A stretch of 64,000 nt of DNA, from positions 35,105,542 through 35,169,541 of the forward strand of contig OX388305.1 of the NCBI GenBank assembly GCA_947579605.1, written 5' to 3'. The notes beneath the pieces were generated by a model. The model worked only from the letters and a program-made list of their open reading frames with translations, was not told where the DNA came from and ran no database searches. Source of the stretch: Athripsodes cinereus (lineage: Eukaryota; Arthropoda; Insecta; Trichoptera; Leptoceridae). This document shows positions 51,840-63,665 of the stretch, piece after piece (positions within the stretch are counted from its first letter, which is position 1; each line of letters opens with the position of its first letter). Made by a program: the position numbers and the translations under genes.

Positions 51840-52440
51840 AGTGTGATGTATTGAAGTAAAAGTGAGTGTGAAGTAGATATGAGTGTGAGACCAATAAATA
51901 AGATTGCAAAGAGAGTAAGTCTTTCTGAGTGATGTAGATGAGAAGGTTGCACAGAGAGAAGATCCTTATAAAGATAATTTGTGATAAAGGAAGAATGCTG
52001 ATAAGGAAGAATGAGTTTACTCACCAATACCTTGACTTTTTATAAGTGTATGTGTATGTTTTGACTTTTTTGTGAGTGTGAGACCGATCATAAGATTGCA
52101 AAGAGAGAAGTTTCTTTCTGAGTGAAGTAGATGAGAAGGTTGCACAGAGAGAAGATCCTTATAAAGATAATTTGTGATATAGGAAGAATGCTGATAAGGA
52201 AGAATGAGTTTACTCACCAATATCTTGACTTTTTATAAGTGTATGTGTATGTTTTGACTTTTTTGTGAGTGTGAGACCGATCATAAGATTGCAAAGAGAG
52301 AAGTTTCTTTCTGAGTGATGTAGATGAGAAGGTTGCACAGAGAGAAGATCCTTATAAAGATAATTTGTGATATAGGAAGAATGCTGATAAGGAAGAATGA
52401 GTTTACTTACCAATATCTTGACTTTTTATAAGTGTATGAG
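51840..52440 (-). repeat. Satellite-like tandem array, 193-bp unit, ~3 copies
   Basis: AAGAATGAGTTTACTCACCA, GAGAAGGTTGCACAGAGAGA and GTGAGTGTGAGACC recur every 193 bp; units two and three are almost identical, the first more diverged. Each unit is open on the minus strand (67 codons), but 193 is not a multiple of three, so the frames are accidental. Confidence 0.9.
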
Positions 52441-52640
52441 TATGTTTTGACTTGCATTTATAATCTAATATTTATTTACGATTGACATCTCATTATTATT
52501 ATTTATTGTTTTTTTACTTGTGTATTTGGTCTATTATTTTTTTTTAATTTTGTATTAACTTGTTGTTGTTACTTTATTCTAGTGCTTGTTAACATGTAAT
52601 TGGCAAAAGCCGTGAATCTGGTTTAAATAAATAAATAAAT
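52441..52640 (+). repeat. LINE 3' UTR and tail, family E
   Basis: A T-rich UTR ends ACATGTAATTGGCAAAAGCC, then TTTAAATAAATAAATAAAT. Same class as 44930-45205 and 54850-55040. Confidence 0.55.
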
Positions 52641-52889
52641 ATTCTACAAATGAATATCGCGTTTAAGTTTAACTTAAAAGAACTGTAATTAAAATATGAT
52701 ACAAGAAATATTTCATCAAATTGTTACAGTAAAAGTTACAGAAAATAGAGAACACTCAAAGTATGTGTGGTCAGCGAGGCGGTGAAAATTCGAATTATTA
52801 AGAAATGTGATAATATTAATTAGCTGTGGAATCTTATCTCTGACGTCATTACCAGCTGACCACAACAATTATACCATTTAGGGTTGCCT

Positions 52890-53085
52890 GTTCACTACAA
52901 GATGACCAACGCATTAACTCTGTACCAATTAAAAAATAAGACTTTCAGTATTGGTGGCATGCTCACTTATCGCTCAATAATTATTGTAGACGTTGTTGAC
53001 ACTTTAAAACACTTGACTTTTACATGCCACCCGAAAACTTATAGAAAAAGTGTGAACTCATATTTTTCCTTGAAATTTACAGAGC
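52890..53085 (-). repeat. Very old SINE-C copy
   Basis: GGTGGCATGCTCACTTATCG, ACACTTGACTTTTACATGCC and CCCGAAAACTTATAG line up with the reverse complement of the SINE-C 5' half (GGTGGCAAACCTCATCGCTG, CACCTGCCTTTTACAGGACA, CTCGAAAACTTACG). Highly diverged. Confidence 0.45.
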
Positions 53086-53278
53086 ATTCGCATATATAGT
53101 AAGTTAAAAATATACATCATTTAAGCAGCGGTTATAAATTTATAACTTTAATATTCTATATTTGGTAAGAAAATATTTTTGAAAAACAAAAGCACCTACC
53201 TATATGAGTACGACATCTACTTTTATGTGTTACAGAGAAGATTATATGACTCATTTTCAATAATATTATTTTCTATAC

Positions 53279-53531
53279 TACTACTACCTACTATACCATC
53301 ACGGCATATCCCACAAGTGGGGTAGCCAGCAGATCAGCTGCATGTAAGAAACATGCAAACTGTCCTCTTCGTGCCAATATAAAATCAAGACATTCAGGAT
53401 GGGTTGCAAATCTCATCGCTGAATTTAAGATGTATAATGTCTTAATTTTTTCGAACACCTGCCTTTTACAGGACACTCGAAAACTTACGCAGAAGAGTGG
53501 GAGACCAATTCATTACCGGGTGCTCCACGGG
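53279..53531 (-). mobile_element. SINE-C copy 5, full length with target duplication
   Basis: The reverse complement of copies 20091 and 15178, flanked by exact 11-bp ATTTTCTATAC at 53268-53278 and 53532-53542. The tail is (TAG)n on the minus strand. Confidence 0.9.
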
Positions 53532-53542
53532 ATTTTCTATAC

Positions 53543-54849
53543 TACGAGTATATACTTTACTATAACTCAAAATTTCTTTTAATATATTTAGTTATTCATT
53601 TTTACACGACAAAGCTTTTTACATGTTAAACAAAAAGCCAAATATAACAATTTTACAGACGAAAATAGTAAAATACAGTTGCATGCAAATATGTAAATTG
53701 ATGAAAAAAAATATACAAGTATTTTAGAATGACACCCAACATAGGTACAAAAAAATAATTTGAATTTAAAATGACACTTATTATTCTTACGATGCCAACA
53801 CAATTCTCTAGCTGCGGCAAGTATATATATTCTCTGTAATGGGTACCTTCCATGTTAGAAAAATCAGGACAAGAAATATTGAAGTAAAATATACGTTACT
53901 TAGGAAACAAAAAAATGCTTTTATGAACATTGTCTAAACCCGTGTCAAATTTTACCATTGAAATGTCCTAGAGATTTTTTCAAAAACTAAATCAATTTCC
54001 TATGAGAAAATTATTTATCTCGTAAAAAAATGTGCCTAATACTTCTGAATTATGTCGTTGAACGCACGATATTATTATTTTGTTCATACTTATAAGATGT
54101 ACCCACACATTGGTTTAAAAGTATACCTAATCCCACATCTGGTAACACCACGCTGATCAAATTGAAAGCTTTCACAGGGATGAAATTCTCAAGAAGCAAT
54201 TCCGATAACGATCATTTGAACGTGATAAAATAGTGAAAATATGTGTATTAGTACACACACACAGTTACAAAATTAAAAAAGAACTTTCTACTGAATTAGG
54301 TATATTTTTTGAGTAAAAAAATATGAAATCGCGTCATTTTCAATTCGCAAGTTAACATTTTGTTTGGTTCAAATATTTCAAACACGTGGTTGATTATGTT
54401 TATTTCGCTTATGTTTACGCTACAAGAAACATCAAACTACCTTCAATTTATGTATAGAAAAGCGTCTTAATCGCGTCATATACCTATAAGAAAAAAATTA
54501 TATATCTTCAGATCAAAGTAAACCCAAATAGGTACAAGCGATAAATCTGTAAAAATATACATACATAATAAACATTCTAGTATGTGTTTGATCCAGGGTT
54601 GGGTGGGGTGGATGGAATCGTGGGTTAAAAGTTCGATTTATCGAATTTCCTATACAGCTTTTAATAGAAAATTTTACAATAGCGAGGGTTATCTCTACCG
54701 GTAGAGAGACGCCTGCGACATGAACGACTGTACGTACATGTAGGTACAAGTTCAGTCAGTGCGTGATGGCTGTAACGGTCGTATAAATGAGCTATTTTTT
54801 CGCCTCAAAAGTTTTTTTTCTTTTAGTTTTTTCGGATGACTAATATAAA
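53543..54849. other. Unassigned AT-rich sequence
   Basis: A possible family-E-like tail at 53600-53645. Otherwise nothing. Confidence 0.35.
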
Positions 54850-55040
54850 TGTCGATTTATGTGTGTATTGTACTTGTTATTTATTCTTAATACGTTTCTC
54901 TGGTTACTGTTTGATTTTTCGACTCTAGTATTTTTATATCCATTGTTATGTCATTGTTGTCTTTGTATTTTTTTAAATTTGTGTAAACATGTAAAAGGCT
55001 TCTTGCCGTATATATTTCTATAAATAAATAAAAAAAATGT
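54850..55040 (+). repeat. LINE 3' UTR and tail, family E
   Basis: ACATGTAAAAGGCTTCTTGC-CGTATATA then TAAATAAATAAA. Same class as 45150 and 52590. Confidence 0.6.
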
Positions 55041-55111
55041 CTAGATTGGTGACTAAAGTAAAGTGAAATATTTACATGTAACTGCTAAAAATATTATTTG
55101 TTTGTATTTTA

Positions 55112-55269
55112 CAGGTAACAAACGTGATGTGTTTCCATTAATAAGCAGGGGCGGGGGAAAAGTGACAGATGTAATTTTCACATCAAGTACAAAAAAAATT
55201 AAGATGTCACAAATCTACAAAAAAATGCTGGGCGAGGCACTGCCGCAATATCCTGCGAATCTTACGTAG
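55112..55269 (+). other. Exon-like open segment, unknown product
   Basis: After a TGTATTTTACAG acceptor-like site the frame reads GNKRDVFPLISRGGGKVTDV, IFTSSTKKIKMSQIYKKMLG, EALPQYPANLT and stops. I do not recognise it. It could be a host exon fragment or transposon-derived. Confidence 0.2.
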
Positions 55270-56879
55270 CAAGTGTACTGGGAGAAGAGTGGAACTGGGC
55301 CCATGAGAAATGTTTTTCACAAGTGTCATTAAGTAGTTTTATTTGTAATTATTGTGATTCAGACGATGATTCATTACAACATTATTATTTTTATAACGTT
55401 TTTGTAGATATCTCACAGTTTTTTTCTTAAAAAAGTCCTTTAATTCTAGAACGAAATATATTTGTATAAATAATTCCCTCTTGGCACTTTCTACCCAGTA
55501 ACTTTTCAACACGCTGGTGGCGTAAAAAAATCTCGTCGACATGGGTCAATAAAATGCACAATATCTCTTTTGCGCATGGAGTTCAAATAATCTTTTTAAC
55601 TGAAAAATGTAAAGGAATGATTTAGTTCTTCATTATTTGAATTTCTATATTATCAATCCTACGTACGTTATCTATTATGGACTAAAATAAGAAGACTTGG
55701 TATATTTAAAGTAATCAAATATCTTCAAAAATGATAATGACCAGGAAATCTCGGGCAGTAAATTATAAGGTTTAACATTACAAAAGAAATCGTGAGATTT
55801 TTTTAACAAGTACAACATTAAAATAATCGCTCATTTCTAAACTACCTCTCGTCTGATCTTTCTTTTCAAACCGTAAATGTACAAAGATAATATAATATGT
55901 AAAATACAACCTTACAATCATTATTGGGAATATTTATATTTTCTTTTCTTAAAAGCTTGTGTTAAAAATTTATAAAAAAATACTCGAAATAGCTCAAAAT
56001 ATTGCGTTTGATGTAAAATCATACAAGTTTACGATTTATGTAGGCACAAGTATTTCATTCAGTAACAGAATTTCATATATAATATTATTATTAAGTAATA
56101 AATAAAATGCGCATATTTCAAAATATTTATTAATAATACAGTGAGGTAAAATGTAGAAATAGGTAGACACAAAATATGCATGGAAATCATATATTCTCCT
56201 TATTAAAGGAAACGTAATATATTATCTTGGGTCGGTATATAAGAAATAATAATTTACAAAAATGTATATTATTATATCTGACGGTAGAAAAGTATAAAAA
56301 CTGAAACGAAGATAAAAGATATTGAACTTAACTTAATAATCCACATCGAGTTGGCACATTGGCATTCGAACACAATAATATTTAGGCTTCACTTAAAATA
56401 TATTTTTGGGGCGAGGATAATTTATTTTTCTCACTTACTGCTTATTGGAAAAGACGGTTTTACCAAATTTTTAGATACATGCTCAAAAAAATATTAGCTG
56501 ACATATTTATAACGCTCGGTTTCCCTACTGACTTCCTCACTTATGGAAGATGCACGATGGTACAGAGAAAGCAATATAAATAATTCATGCAGCGAGACAC
56601 GATACCTTATGAAATTTCTCACATAAAATTTGGTTTTTTGTGGCACAATCTGTTTACAGATACCTACATAGTTATTTTTTAGATTACAGATTTCTGTATT
56701 CTTCTTAACTATAATTGGTTGCTGTGGTAAAATACACATATATATTTTAATAACTAATTTATTTTATTAATCAAAATAAGGATACTGATAGTTGACATAA
56801 AAAATATCACAAGTGTACACAATGAGCAAAAAATTAACCAGAAAAGTATCCATTTTAACCCATTAATTTATAATTTATG
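55270..56879. other. Unassigned AT-rich sequence
   Basis: Nothing recognised. Confidence 0.4.
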
Positions 56880-57130
56880 CAAAGAATCAGCCAACAACGA
56901 GCTAACTGGATTGGCTACAATATGTCTGCTTATCACCGTCGCGGAGGGCAAGACAGAAGGCAGAAACGATAGAGGTCGACCAAGAGACACGTATATGGAC
57001 TAACTAAAGAAGGACTTTAACTGTGGCAAATACGTAGAACTATAGAGATTAGCTGAAAATAGGGAGGAATGGAAAAGAAAATCTAAGCTCGTTGCAGACT
57101 AATCCGATGGATTGTAACTGTTCCATCATC
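56880..57130 (+). pseudogene. LINE C-terminal remnant (plus strand)
   Basis: Plus frame with stops: TEGRNDRGRPRDTYMD, LKKDFNCGKYVEL, RLAENREEWKRKSKLVAD. GRPRxTxxDxxKxD...Y.ElKxLAexREEWkk is the C-terminus of an insect RTE-like ORF2. Several stops; dead. Confidence 0.72.
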
Positions 57131-57637
57131 AGTTACAAGTAGTTCCGAAAATGTTACAACTAAATACAGTTTTTTGAGTGGAAAGTACGATGTTTCTTTT
57201 ATTTTTTCATAAATTAATAATAAATATGGAACTCCACAGTGTTAGTCACAAAACATTTGAAAAATTATATTTTTAATATATCACAGAAAAAAAAATGTTT
57301 CAACAAAATAGACATGTTTCCAAAAAACTATTTTGTACGATTTCAATACGTTTATTGAATATGGTTTGAAACATGATTAAAGTATAAAGTACACCCTAAA
57401 GTAATCTAGTATTCACTGTGAAATATAATAGACGATTTTGATAAGAAGTTTGCTTACGTTAAATCTACGACACGTAATGATATAGTCTACGACCCTTGCC
57501 AACACAATTTTATACAAAATATTCAGAAATCTACTCGCACTAGGCAGTGACGTAAATGACTGTCCGTGATAATACTGTATTATGGCTTAATCAATATCGG
57601 CCCATTCAGTACTACACAATATTATGTAGATAATAAT
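57131..57637. other. Unassigned AT-rich sequence
   Basis: Nothing recognised. Confidence 0.4.
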
Positions 57638-57845
57638 TAGAGGTGCAACAAATAGTATATTTGCCGAATACCCAATATTATGCAAGATCTTGTGCCGAAT
57701 AACCGAATATTCGGCGAATATTAGGCAAAACAATGCTAAGAGCGTGCGGTAGCTACTCCCGAATATTCGGTATTCGGCCGAGTAGTAAAAATGTTGCCGA
57801 ATAGGCAGAATACCGAATAGTTGCCTAATATTCGTTGCATCTCTA
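57638..57845. mobile_element. hAT-type MITE, 208 bp
   Basis: TAGAGGTGCAACAAATAGTA at the left and ATATTCGTTGCATCTCTA at the right are imperfect inverted ends; the interior is rich in CGAATATTCGG palindromes. The 8-bp flanks ATAATAAT (57630-57637) and ATGATAAT (57846-57853) differ by one base. Confidence 0.78.
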
Positions 57846-57859
57846 ATGATAATATTTTA

Positions 57860-58700
57860 TATTGAGTTGTTTGGAAGATATCGCTTAGCTGCGATAAACT
57901 AGTCTATTGCACAATATCACTTATTTTTATCACATTAGGGCCAATTCTGAATCTTGATGAACTAACTAAACTAACTAATAATAGTTGACTAATATTAGTC
58001 ACTATTGTACAAATTCGTATTCAGTATTATTTACTATAAACAACTATAAACTCGATAACCACCAAGGGCAAACGGTAAAATCTATGGGACAAACAAATAT
58101 TAGTCGGTGATGCCGCAATAAAAAATGTTTTTCACGCTCCGATTTACACTTCTGGCAACAATTTAATAGTTGTCGCGCGTGAAAATTGTGAAATGTCAGA
58201 TTTGCCGGTATATTTTGACGTTCGCATTTGCGTCGGTGGTGGTATAATTTTACAATTTATAGATGCCAAGAGTTGCGAGGACCCTAAAAATATCCATTTT
58301 TTACTTTTAATTGAAAAAACAACTTTAAACTTCCAAAATACAGCAATATTCTGCGGCAAAATGACAGCAACTAATAATATTCGCACATTAAAAGTCGCGA
58401 ATAAAATTCTGCCAAATACAACTAATTGTAGTTGTCAGATGTCAACTATATTTTCGTTCTGAATACGAAATCCATAGATTCTCGAAATTTATAGTTGTAC
58501 TAAGGTGTCAAAATGAACTAGCTAACTAAATTAGTTTTAGTACGGAAAACTGTGAGTACGAATTTGAACTAAATAGTATGACTCAACTATCTCCTTACAC
58601 TTAGTTAGTGCAACTAAACTATTTTATGATTCAGAATTGGCCATATTATTTTCTAACTTTGTAATTATGTATTGTGCAATAAAGTTTATTATTATTATTT
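57860..58700 (+). repeat. LINE 3' tail, family F, split by a MITE
   Basis: GTTTGGAAGATATCGC-TTAGC-TGCGATAAACTAG ... TTGCACAATA to 57938, then from 58643 TATTTTCTAACTTTGTAATT and TGTGCAATAAAGTTTATTAT. Joined, it matches 963-1131 (minus). Confidence 0.7.
57939..58642. mobile_element. ~704-bp MITE with subterminal ACTAACTA repeats
   Basis: GGCCAATTCTGAATC (57939) is mirrored exactly by GATTCAGAATTGGCC (58628-58642). Both subterminal regions have repeated AACTAACTAA / TTAGTTAGT words and an AATTCGTA-TCA-GT motif. Two overlapping opposite-strand frames in the centre (58144-58462) are unrecognised. No unambiguous target duplication; the superfamily is unknown. Confidence 0.88.
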
Positions 58701-59889
58701 TCAATATGTCACAGACTGTTGTTCAGGATTTTCTCCCACAGGTATTCTAAATCACACGGGCACATGTACCAAGCCTGTTTCTGTGTCAGTGTCATCCATT
58801 TCTGTGTCAGTTCGTCAATTTATCTGTGGTTATTTAAAAAAAAATTACCCGTTTTGTCAGTTCATTAGGTTTTGTCTATTTATTATTATTATTGTAATAT
58901 TTTATTTCCACACTTGAGTATGAATGCATAAATGTCAGATTTTTATAAGCTCTTACCAGAATATAACAAAATGTGATTACATATATTTATAAAAATTGTA
59001 AATTGAATAATATGTACCTATATCGTTATATTTATGGCACATAAGATTCAACGGCGTCGGGTAGACGTTATCAGAAAAGGCCAAACTATAAATTTTTTCT
59101 TGAATTGGTCATAATCCTAATCTGCTCGAGTGGTAATAAATGAACATAATAATGGTAATAAATGAATGTACACAATTCAATTATCTCAACTTACAAATAT
59201 ACTTAAGTGAATAATAATGGATACAATCAATTTATTGTGTATGAAGTCAATTGAAATCGTACATGAAAGTAAGTGGGAAAGTGCTTTGTGAATAGGACTT
59301 ATACAACTTTCATAGAATGGGTAAATAAGGCGTACCAATGAATTTTGGAAAAAAAATAACAAAGAGGTATTTCAAAGAGGACCACACTCCAAAAATTTTG
59401 GTGCAAAAAGGGAAGGGAAGAAACGAGAATATGCCTTCTTCTCTATGCAGTATCGTTAGTTACTTGAAGGGGATATTAGGTTAGGTTAAAAAAAAGTACA
59501 AAAGTTAAAGAAGTTTAGTTAAGTAAAGTCTGTATTGACATAATATATCAAATTAGGAGAGACATGACGTTGACAATCAAATAGTAACTTATAAATAAAC
59601 TTACGTCAAACAGAAAGCAAGGCTATTCTTATTATTCTCCTCATCAAAAATAAAGATACCTACAACAAAATGAAGAAACAAAATTCGACAAAGGGTTCAT
59701 ATGTAACAGTGACATTATCACTGCAAAAGTTATTTTTCCCGTCTAATCCTCAAAGCGCTACTTATCATGCAAAAACATTCTATTATAACATGAGTTTTCA
59801 AATGTTATCTGCCAAATGTTGGTTCAACAGACACCATAAACTTATTTAGTCGAACTGGACCCTTTATCGAACTTTGTTTCTTCATTTTG
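58701..59889. other. Unassigned AT-rich sequence
   Basis: TCTGTGTCAGT is repeated at 58780-58812. Otherwise nothing. Confidence 0.4.
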
Positions 59890-60155
59890 TTGTACGGGCC
59901 GCACAATACTCCATATATGGAACTTAATAATTTTAATTCACCTTAAAATTTCTACTCCGCAGTCGCCAAATTTTCAAAATGGTATGGGAATTTGAAACGT
60001 TTCAAAACTCCTTGGTTTTCTTTAAGAATATTTTCTCAAAATACCTCTTTCAAAAAAGTAACGGGTATTTGTACCGACAATTATTAAAAAAAGTGGCCTA
60101 ATGCTTCGCGGGCCGCACGTACACACCCATAGGCCGCAGGTTGGCCACCCTTGGT
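59890..60155. mobile_element. hAT remnant, one end only
   Basis: The right end reads GGCCGCAGGTTGGCCACCCT-TGG, the widespread hAT terminus (CCAAGGGTGGCCAACC on the other strand), with GCGGGCCGCAC subterminally and again at 59897. The opposite terminus is missing. Confidence 0.6.
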
Positions 60156-60913
60156 ATAGATAGATAGAAATAAAAAAAAGTATTCTCGTATGGGATACTC
60201 AATTTTTGCAGATATTTCCGGCAGAAATTTACGAGGAAATGCTCTATTCATAACGTCTAGATTGCTTATAAAACATACTATACTTATGTTGTGATTATTT
60301 GTGTATCTAGTAATAGAAGTTTATTTTAATTTTCACACAGAAATTCTTCGTTCTTTTTTACATAATGTGTACATTATACTTATCGCATTAAATATTTTAT
60401 TTGCGTATTTAATATAGTGTATCTATTTACGAAAGTTGTATTCCGAAACTTTTATGGCTTGAGGGTATGCCCTCAAGATACCTGTGTTAAGTAGCTTAAA
60501 AGTAAATGTTTATTCCCAGCCCTAAATATGAATTTCTCTGGGAAAATACCCAAACCCTCAAAAGACCCTCATTGGTGAAATGGTGGTGGTTAATAAAGCT
60601 TATTCGTGTGTGTAAAGAAAACTTTATCATGTTACATTGTATCTCTTTTCATTTCTTCCCTTATATAAAATTAGATATATAGTTAGCATATTTCTATAGT
60701 TTATATAAGCTTATTAAGTTCTATTCAGCTTTTGTTGTCCTCAAAGTAATGAATTCCGCAAAAAAAAACTAAAACACAGAAAGAGCTCACTCAAGATTTG
60801 TTGTTAAACTTATTTTTCACGCCAGATTTGCTTGTTCGTATCAACACAAAATGTTTGAGTTAAATAAAATTGTCAAAAATATATATAATTTTATTTCTTT
60901 ACATCATATTTTT
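60156..60913. other. Unassigned AT-rich sequence
   Basis: Nothing recognised. Confidence 0.4.
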
Positions 60914-61040
60914 GTTTCGACTGATGTGGCACGGAGGTAAGGCCCGAGAGTCACGAGATTCCAGATTCGATTTTTGAGCAGGACAAAATGAAAAATAATA
61001 CCTTTTTCAAATCGTTCTAAGTCGTGTATTGCTCACACAT
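60914..61040 (+). mobile_element. SINE-B, diverged 5' half
   Basis: CTGATGTGGCACGGAGGTAA, GAGTCACGAGATTCCAGATT and ACCTTTTTCAAATCGTTCTA match the SINE-B head and body. The tail is lost. Confidence 0.7.
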
Positions 61041-61354
61041 ATATTTTATGTTTCTAATTTTCAATAAAGCATGTATTCTAGAAAAAATAATGCAGAAATT
61101 AATAAATTATTTCTTCTGACATATTTCAGATATGACATTTAATAGAAATATGATATTCAGCAATATTTGAGGCTTTGTACAGTTATGAGGACACAATATA
61201 TCCAATGATTGATAGTTTAAAAAATATTTTCACTGTGCTTATGTACATAAATGTATTCAGATAATAAATATTTCCTCTTTTATAATTTTTGTGATCAGTA
61301 ATTAAATGCAATTGTTTTTAAGCTATATTACGCGTTGTTAAGCTCCTCCATACC
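61041..61354. other. Unassigned AT-rich sequence
   Basis: Nothing recognised. Confidence 0.4.
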
Positions 61355-61625
61355 TATATCTTACTTGCTTACTTATACAGCTATTCCTGTCCACTGCTGA
61401 ACATAAGCCTCCCCTATATGTCTCAAGGCATCTCTGTCCTGAGCTTTCTGCAACCAGTCACCAGTGATTCTTCTAATGTCGTCTGACTAACGTGTTGGAG
61501 GTCTTCCTCTTCTCCTTTTATCTTCACGAGGTCTCCACTCCACTACCCTTTTTGTCCATCTTTGATCTTGTGACCAAGTCTAGCAACATGCCGTGCCCAT
61601 GACCACTTCAACCTATAAAGTCATA
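61355..61625 (-). pseudogene. LINE C-terminal remnant (DDIxRITG-type)
   Basis: Reading minus frames in turn: WSWARHVARLGHKIKDGQKG, then RPPTR/SDDIRRITGDWLQK-AQDRDALRHIGEAY and a stop region. This is the RRGRPPTRWxDDIRRITGxWxQKAQDRxxWRxxGEAYVQQW tail of an insect RTE-like ORF2, with frameshifts. Related to 35755-36015. Confidence 0.72.
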
Positions 61626-62679
61626 AAATATCCATGAAATAATACGTATAGCTCACTAGTATTTTTCTGGGGATATACTTTAAAAATTACATTATCTGTC
61701 ATGTCCTTAGCCAATAAATGCAGCAAACCTATTTTGATTATTTAATAACACTGAAAATATTAAAAGAAGTCTGAATAGAAAGCATTATGTTTTCTGATAA
61801 AAAAAAAATATATAAAAAACAGATCTCTACTTTAGAATGCGTGGGCAAACAAGAAACGAATTCGGCTGGGCGATTTCTAGATTTTCAATAAAATAATTCT
61901 ATCTCAATTTGAAATCACTGTTACAATATACGTCATATTATACTCGTTTATTATTTGATTTATCTCTTTGTAGTTAAAAAAAACAAAGTAGTTTTCTTTG
62001 AAATATTTGACTATTTAATAATATTTGGGAAAAACTTATATCTAGGATGATGAAAAAAAGTAATATCGATAATTAATTTCCTGTATACATAGTCGACAAT
62101 CATGTTGATCCAAATGACATTGATCTGTAACTGCAGTCCCAGGAAAAATATCAAAATATGATGCCACGGGATGTATGTAGTTTTACATAAATTTATATTA
62201 AAAAAGTTTTAAACTCTGAACATACCAAAACAGTTGAGAACAGTTAGCAAAAGGTTACACACAGTTATTTATTCCCAAGATATTTCAAACAATAATCAAC
62301 GTATGTAAGTATACCAATATGTATAAACAATAATCACGTGAATATCCAAGCTTACAGAAACGAAAAAAAGTTTTGTTTGATTGTGAACACGATAAATACA
62401 AACTCTTTCTTTGATTTCAAAGCAAAACACTAATATTTAGTGAATTATGAACAATCGAGCTACTTTTGAAACATGCTAAATACGATCTTAATCTTAATTC
62501 TACGACGCGCGAGTGCATTAAAAAATACGTGCATACCAATCTCCAAGTAGCGATAGCGTGCTATTTTTTAACTATAGTCCCATTGCGCGACGTATGATTG
62601 AGATCAAGACAAGGGTAAGATTGTATCAAGAGTACCCCTGCAAGAAATAACAAAAGCAACAATTAATGTGTTCTTATCA
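61626..62679. other. Unassigned AT-rich sequence
   Basis: Nothing recognised. Confidence 0.4.
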
Positions 62680-62730
62680 TAAATGGAGGAGGCCTTCATC
62701 CAGGAGTGGGCTGAAAAGAAGAAGAACTAA
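62680..62730 (+). repeat. Last codons of an RTE-like LINE
   Basis: GGAGGAGGCCTTCATCCAGG-AGTGGG then AAAAGAAGAAGAACTAA reads as EEAFIQEW-type residues, the final motif of the same RTE-like group. About 50 bp only. Confidence 0.45.
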
Positions 62731-63507
62731 ATTATTTCAAATATCCTTAATCTGAAGTACGCACAGGAAATTTCTCAGTTTTATCAAGTCTGAAGATGGT
62801 GGCAGCAGCTTTTTCTTCACTTGTATTTGTCCTGAGCCACGAGAAAAGCATTCGGAAAAGATGTTTTCGTCATCTTATGGTTCATATCGTTTCAAATAAG
62901 TCAATACGGTTCGTCTCTTGCATGCAAAGGATATGCAGTCCTGGATTTTTACTTTAGCTTTAATCGAAACATAGCTGTCGAAGGAAGTCGAAGAATCAGT
63001 ACAAGAACGATAGGTTTATGATATAAAACTGTATAAATGTTGAATGCAAAAACTTTTTTAAAACACGTCAAATCAAAAATATTGAAAAGAAAATTGTATT
63101 GTGAATATTTTCATTCTATATTATTATTATTATTCCATACAATACAGCTATGATTTTGAAAGGATCACATCAGTCGAGATGATGGACAACAATAATCGAG
63201 TAACCCACATCATTGTCAACTAAATTATCAAAGGTCAATATCTTGTTTGAAAAAATATAAATATCTACAATAATATTCAGCAACACGATGAAAGTCCATT
63301 TCAACAAAGCCATATAATACATAGTAAGTTAATGTTATGAACAAATCTACTGATGTAGACGAACATACATGGAATGTTAATACAAGTTACATCGGCGGGT
63401 CCGCAATCAGTACTCGACCCTTCGAAGTAATGTACCTACATACATAATATTTAAGAATGTGAAAGTATTTGTTCTATTATCATTTATTTTAAAAGGTAAC
63501 AGTTTGG
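62731..63507. other. Unassigned AT-rich sequence
   Basis: Nothing recognised up to the Penelope fragment. Confidence 0.4.
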
Positions 63508-63665
63508 AGACATTTTGAATGTTTTTAGTATTATACAATGCACTTCCGTTACTTGATTATTTAAATCGCGATCAATTTCGGTTGACCATTGACGAGCGAT
63601 ACAATACTTTGAATTGACGAGCGGTAGGTACAGTAAAATACTTTAAATTGACGAGCGATACAATG
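63508..63665 (-). mobile_element. Penelope pseudo-LTR fragment, minus strand, with tandem units
   Basis: On the minus strand: three repeats of ATTGTATCGCTCGTCAAT-like units (63591-63655), GGTCAACCGAAATTGATCGC, CAAGTAACGGAAGTGCATTG, ACATTCAAAATGTCT and a diverged CTGTTACC/TTTTAAAATAAATGATA, close to the boundary seen at 23696 and 29552. It is an older copy of the terminal repeat. Confidence 0.75.

Noticed and set aside
52017..52413. Two near-identical 67-codon ORFs as a gene family
   Set aside because: They are successive units of a 193-bp tandem repeat; the period is not a multiple of three.
51840..52440. CRISPR array
   Set aside because: Repeats are contiguous 193-bp satellite units without spacers, in a eukaryotic genome.
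58144..58462. Overlapping ORFs on opposite strands as a gene
   Set aside because: They lie inside a MITE and match nothing recognised; openness on both strands suggests chance.
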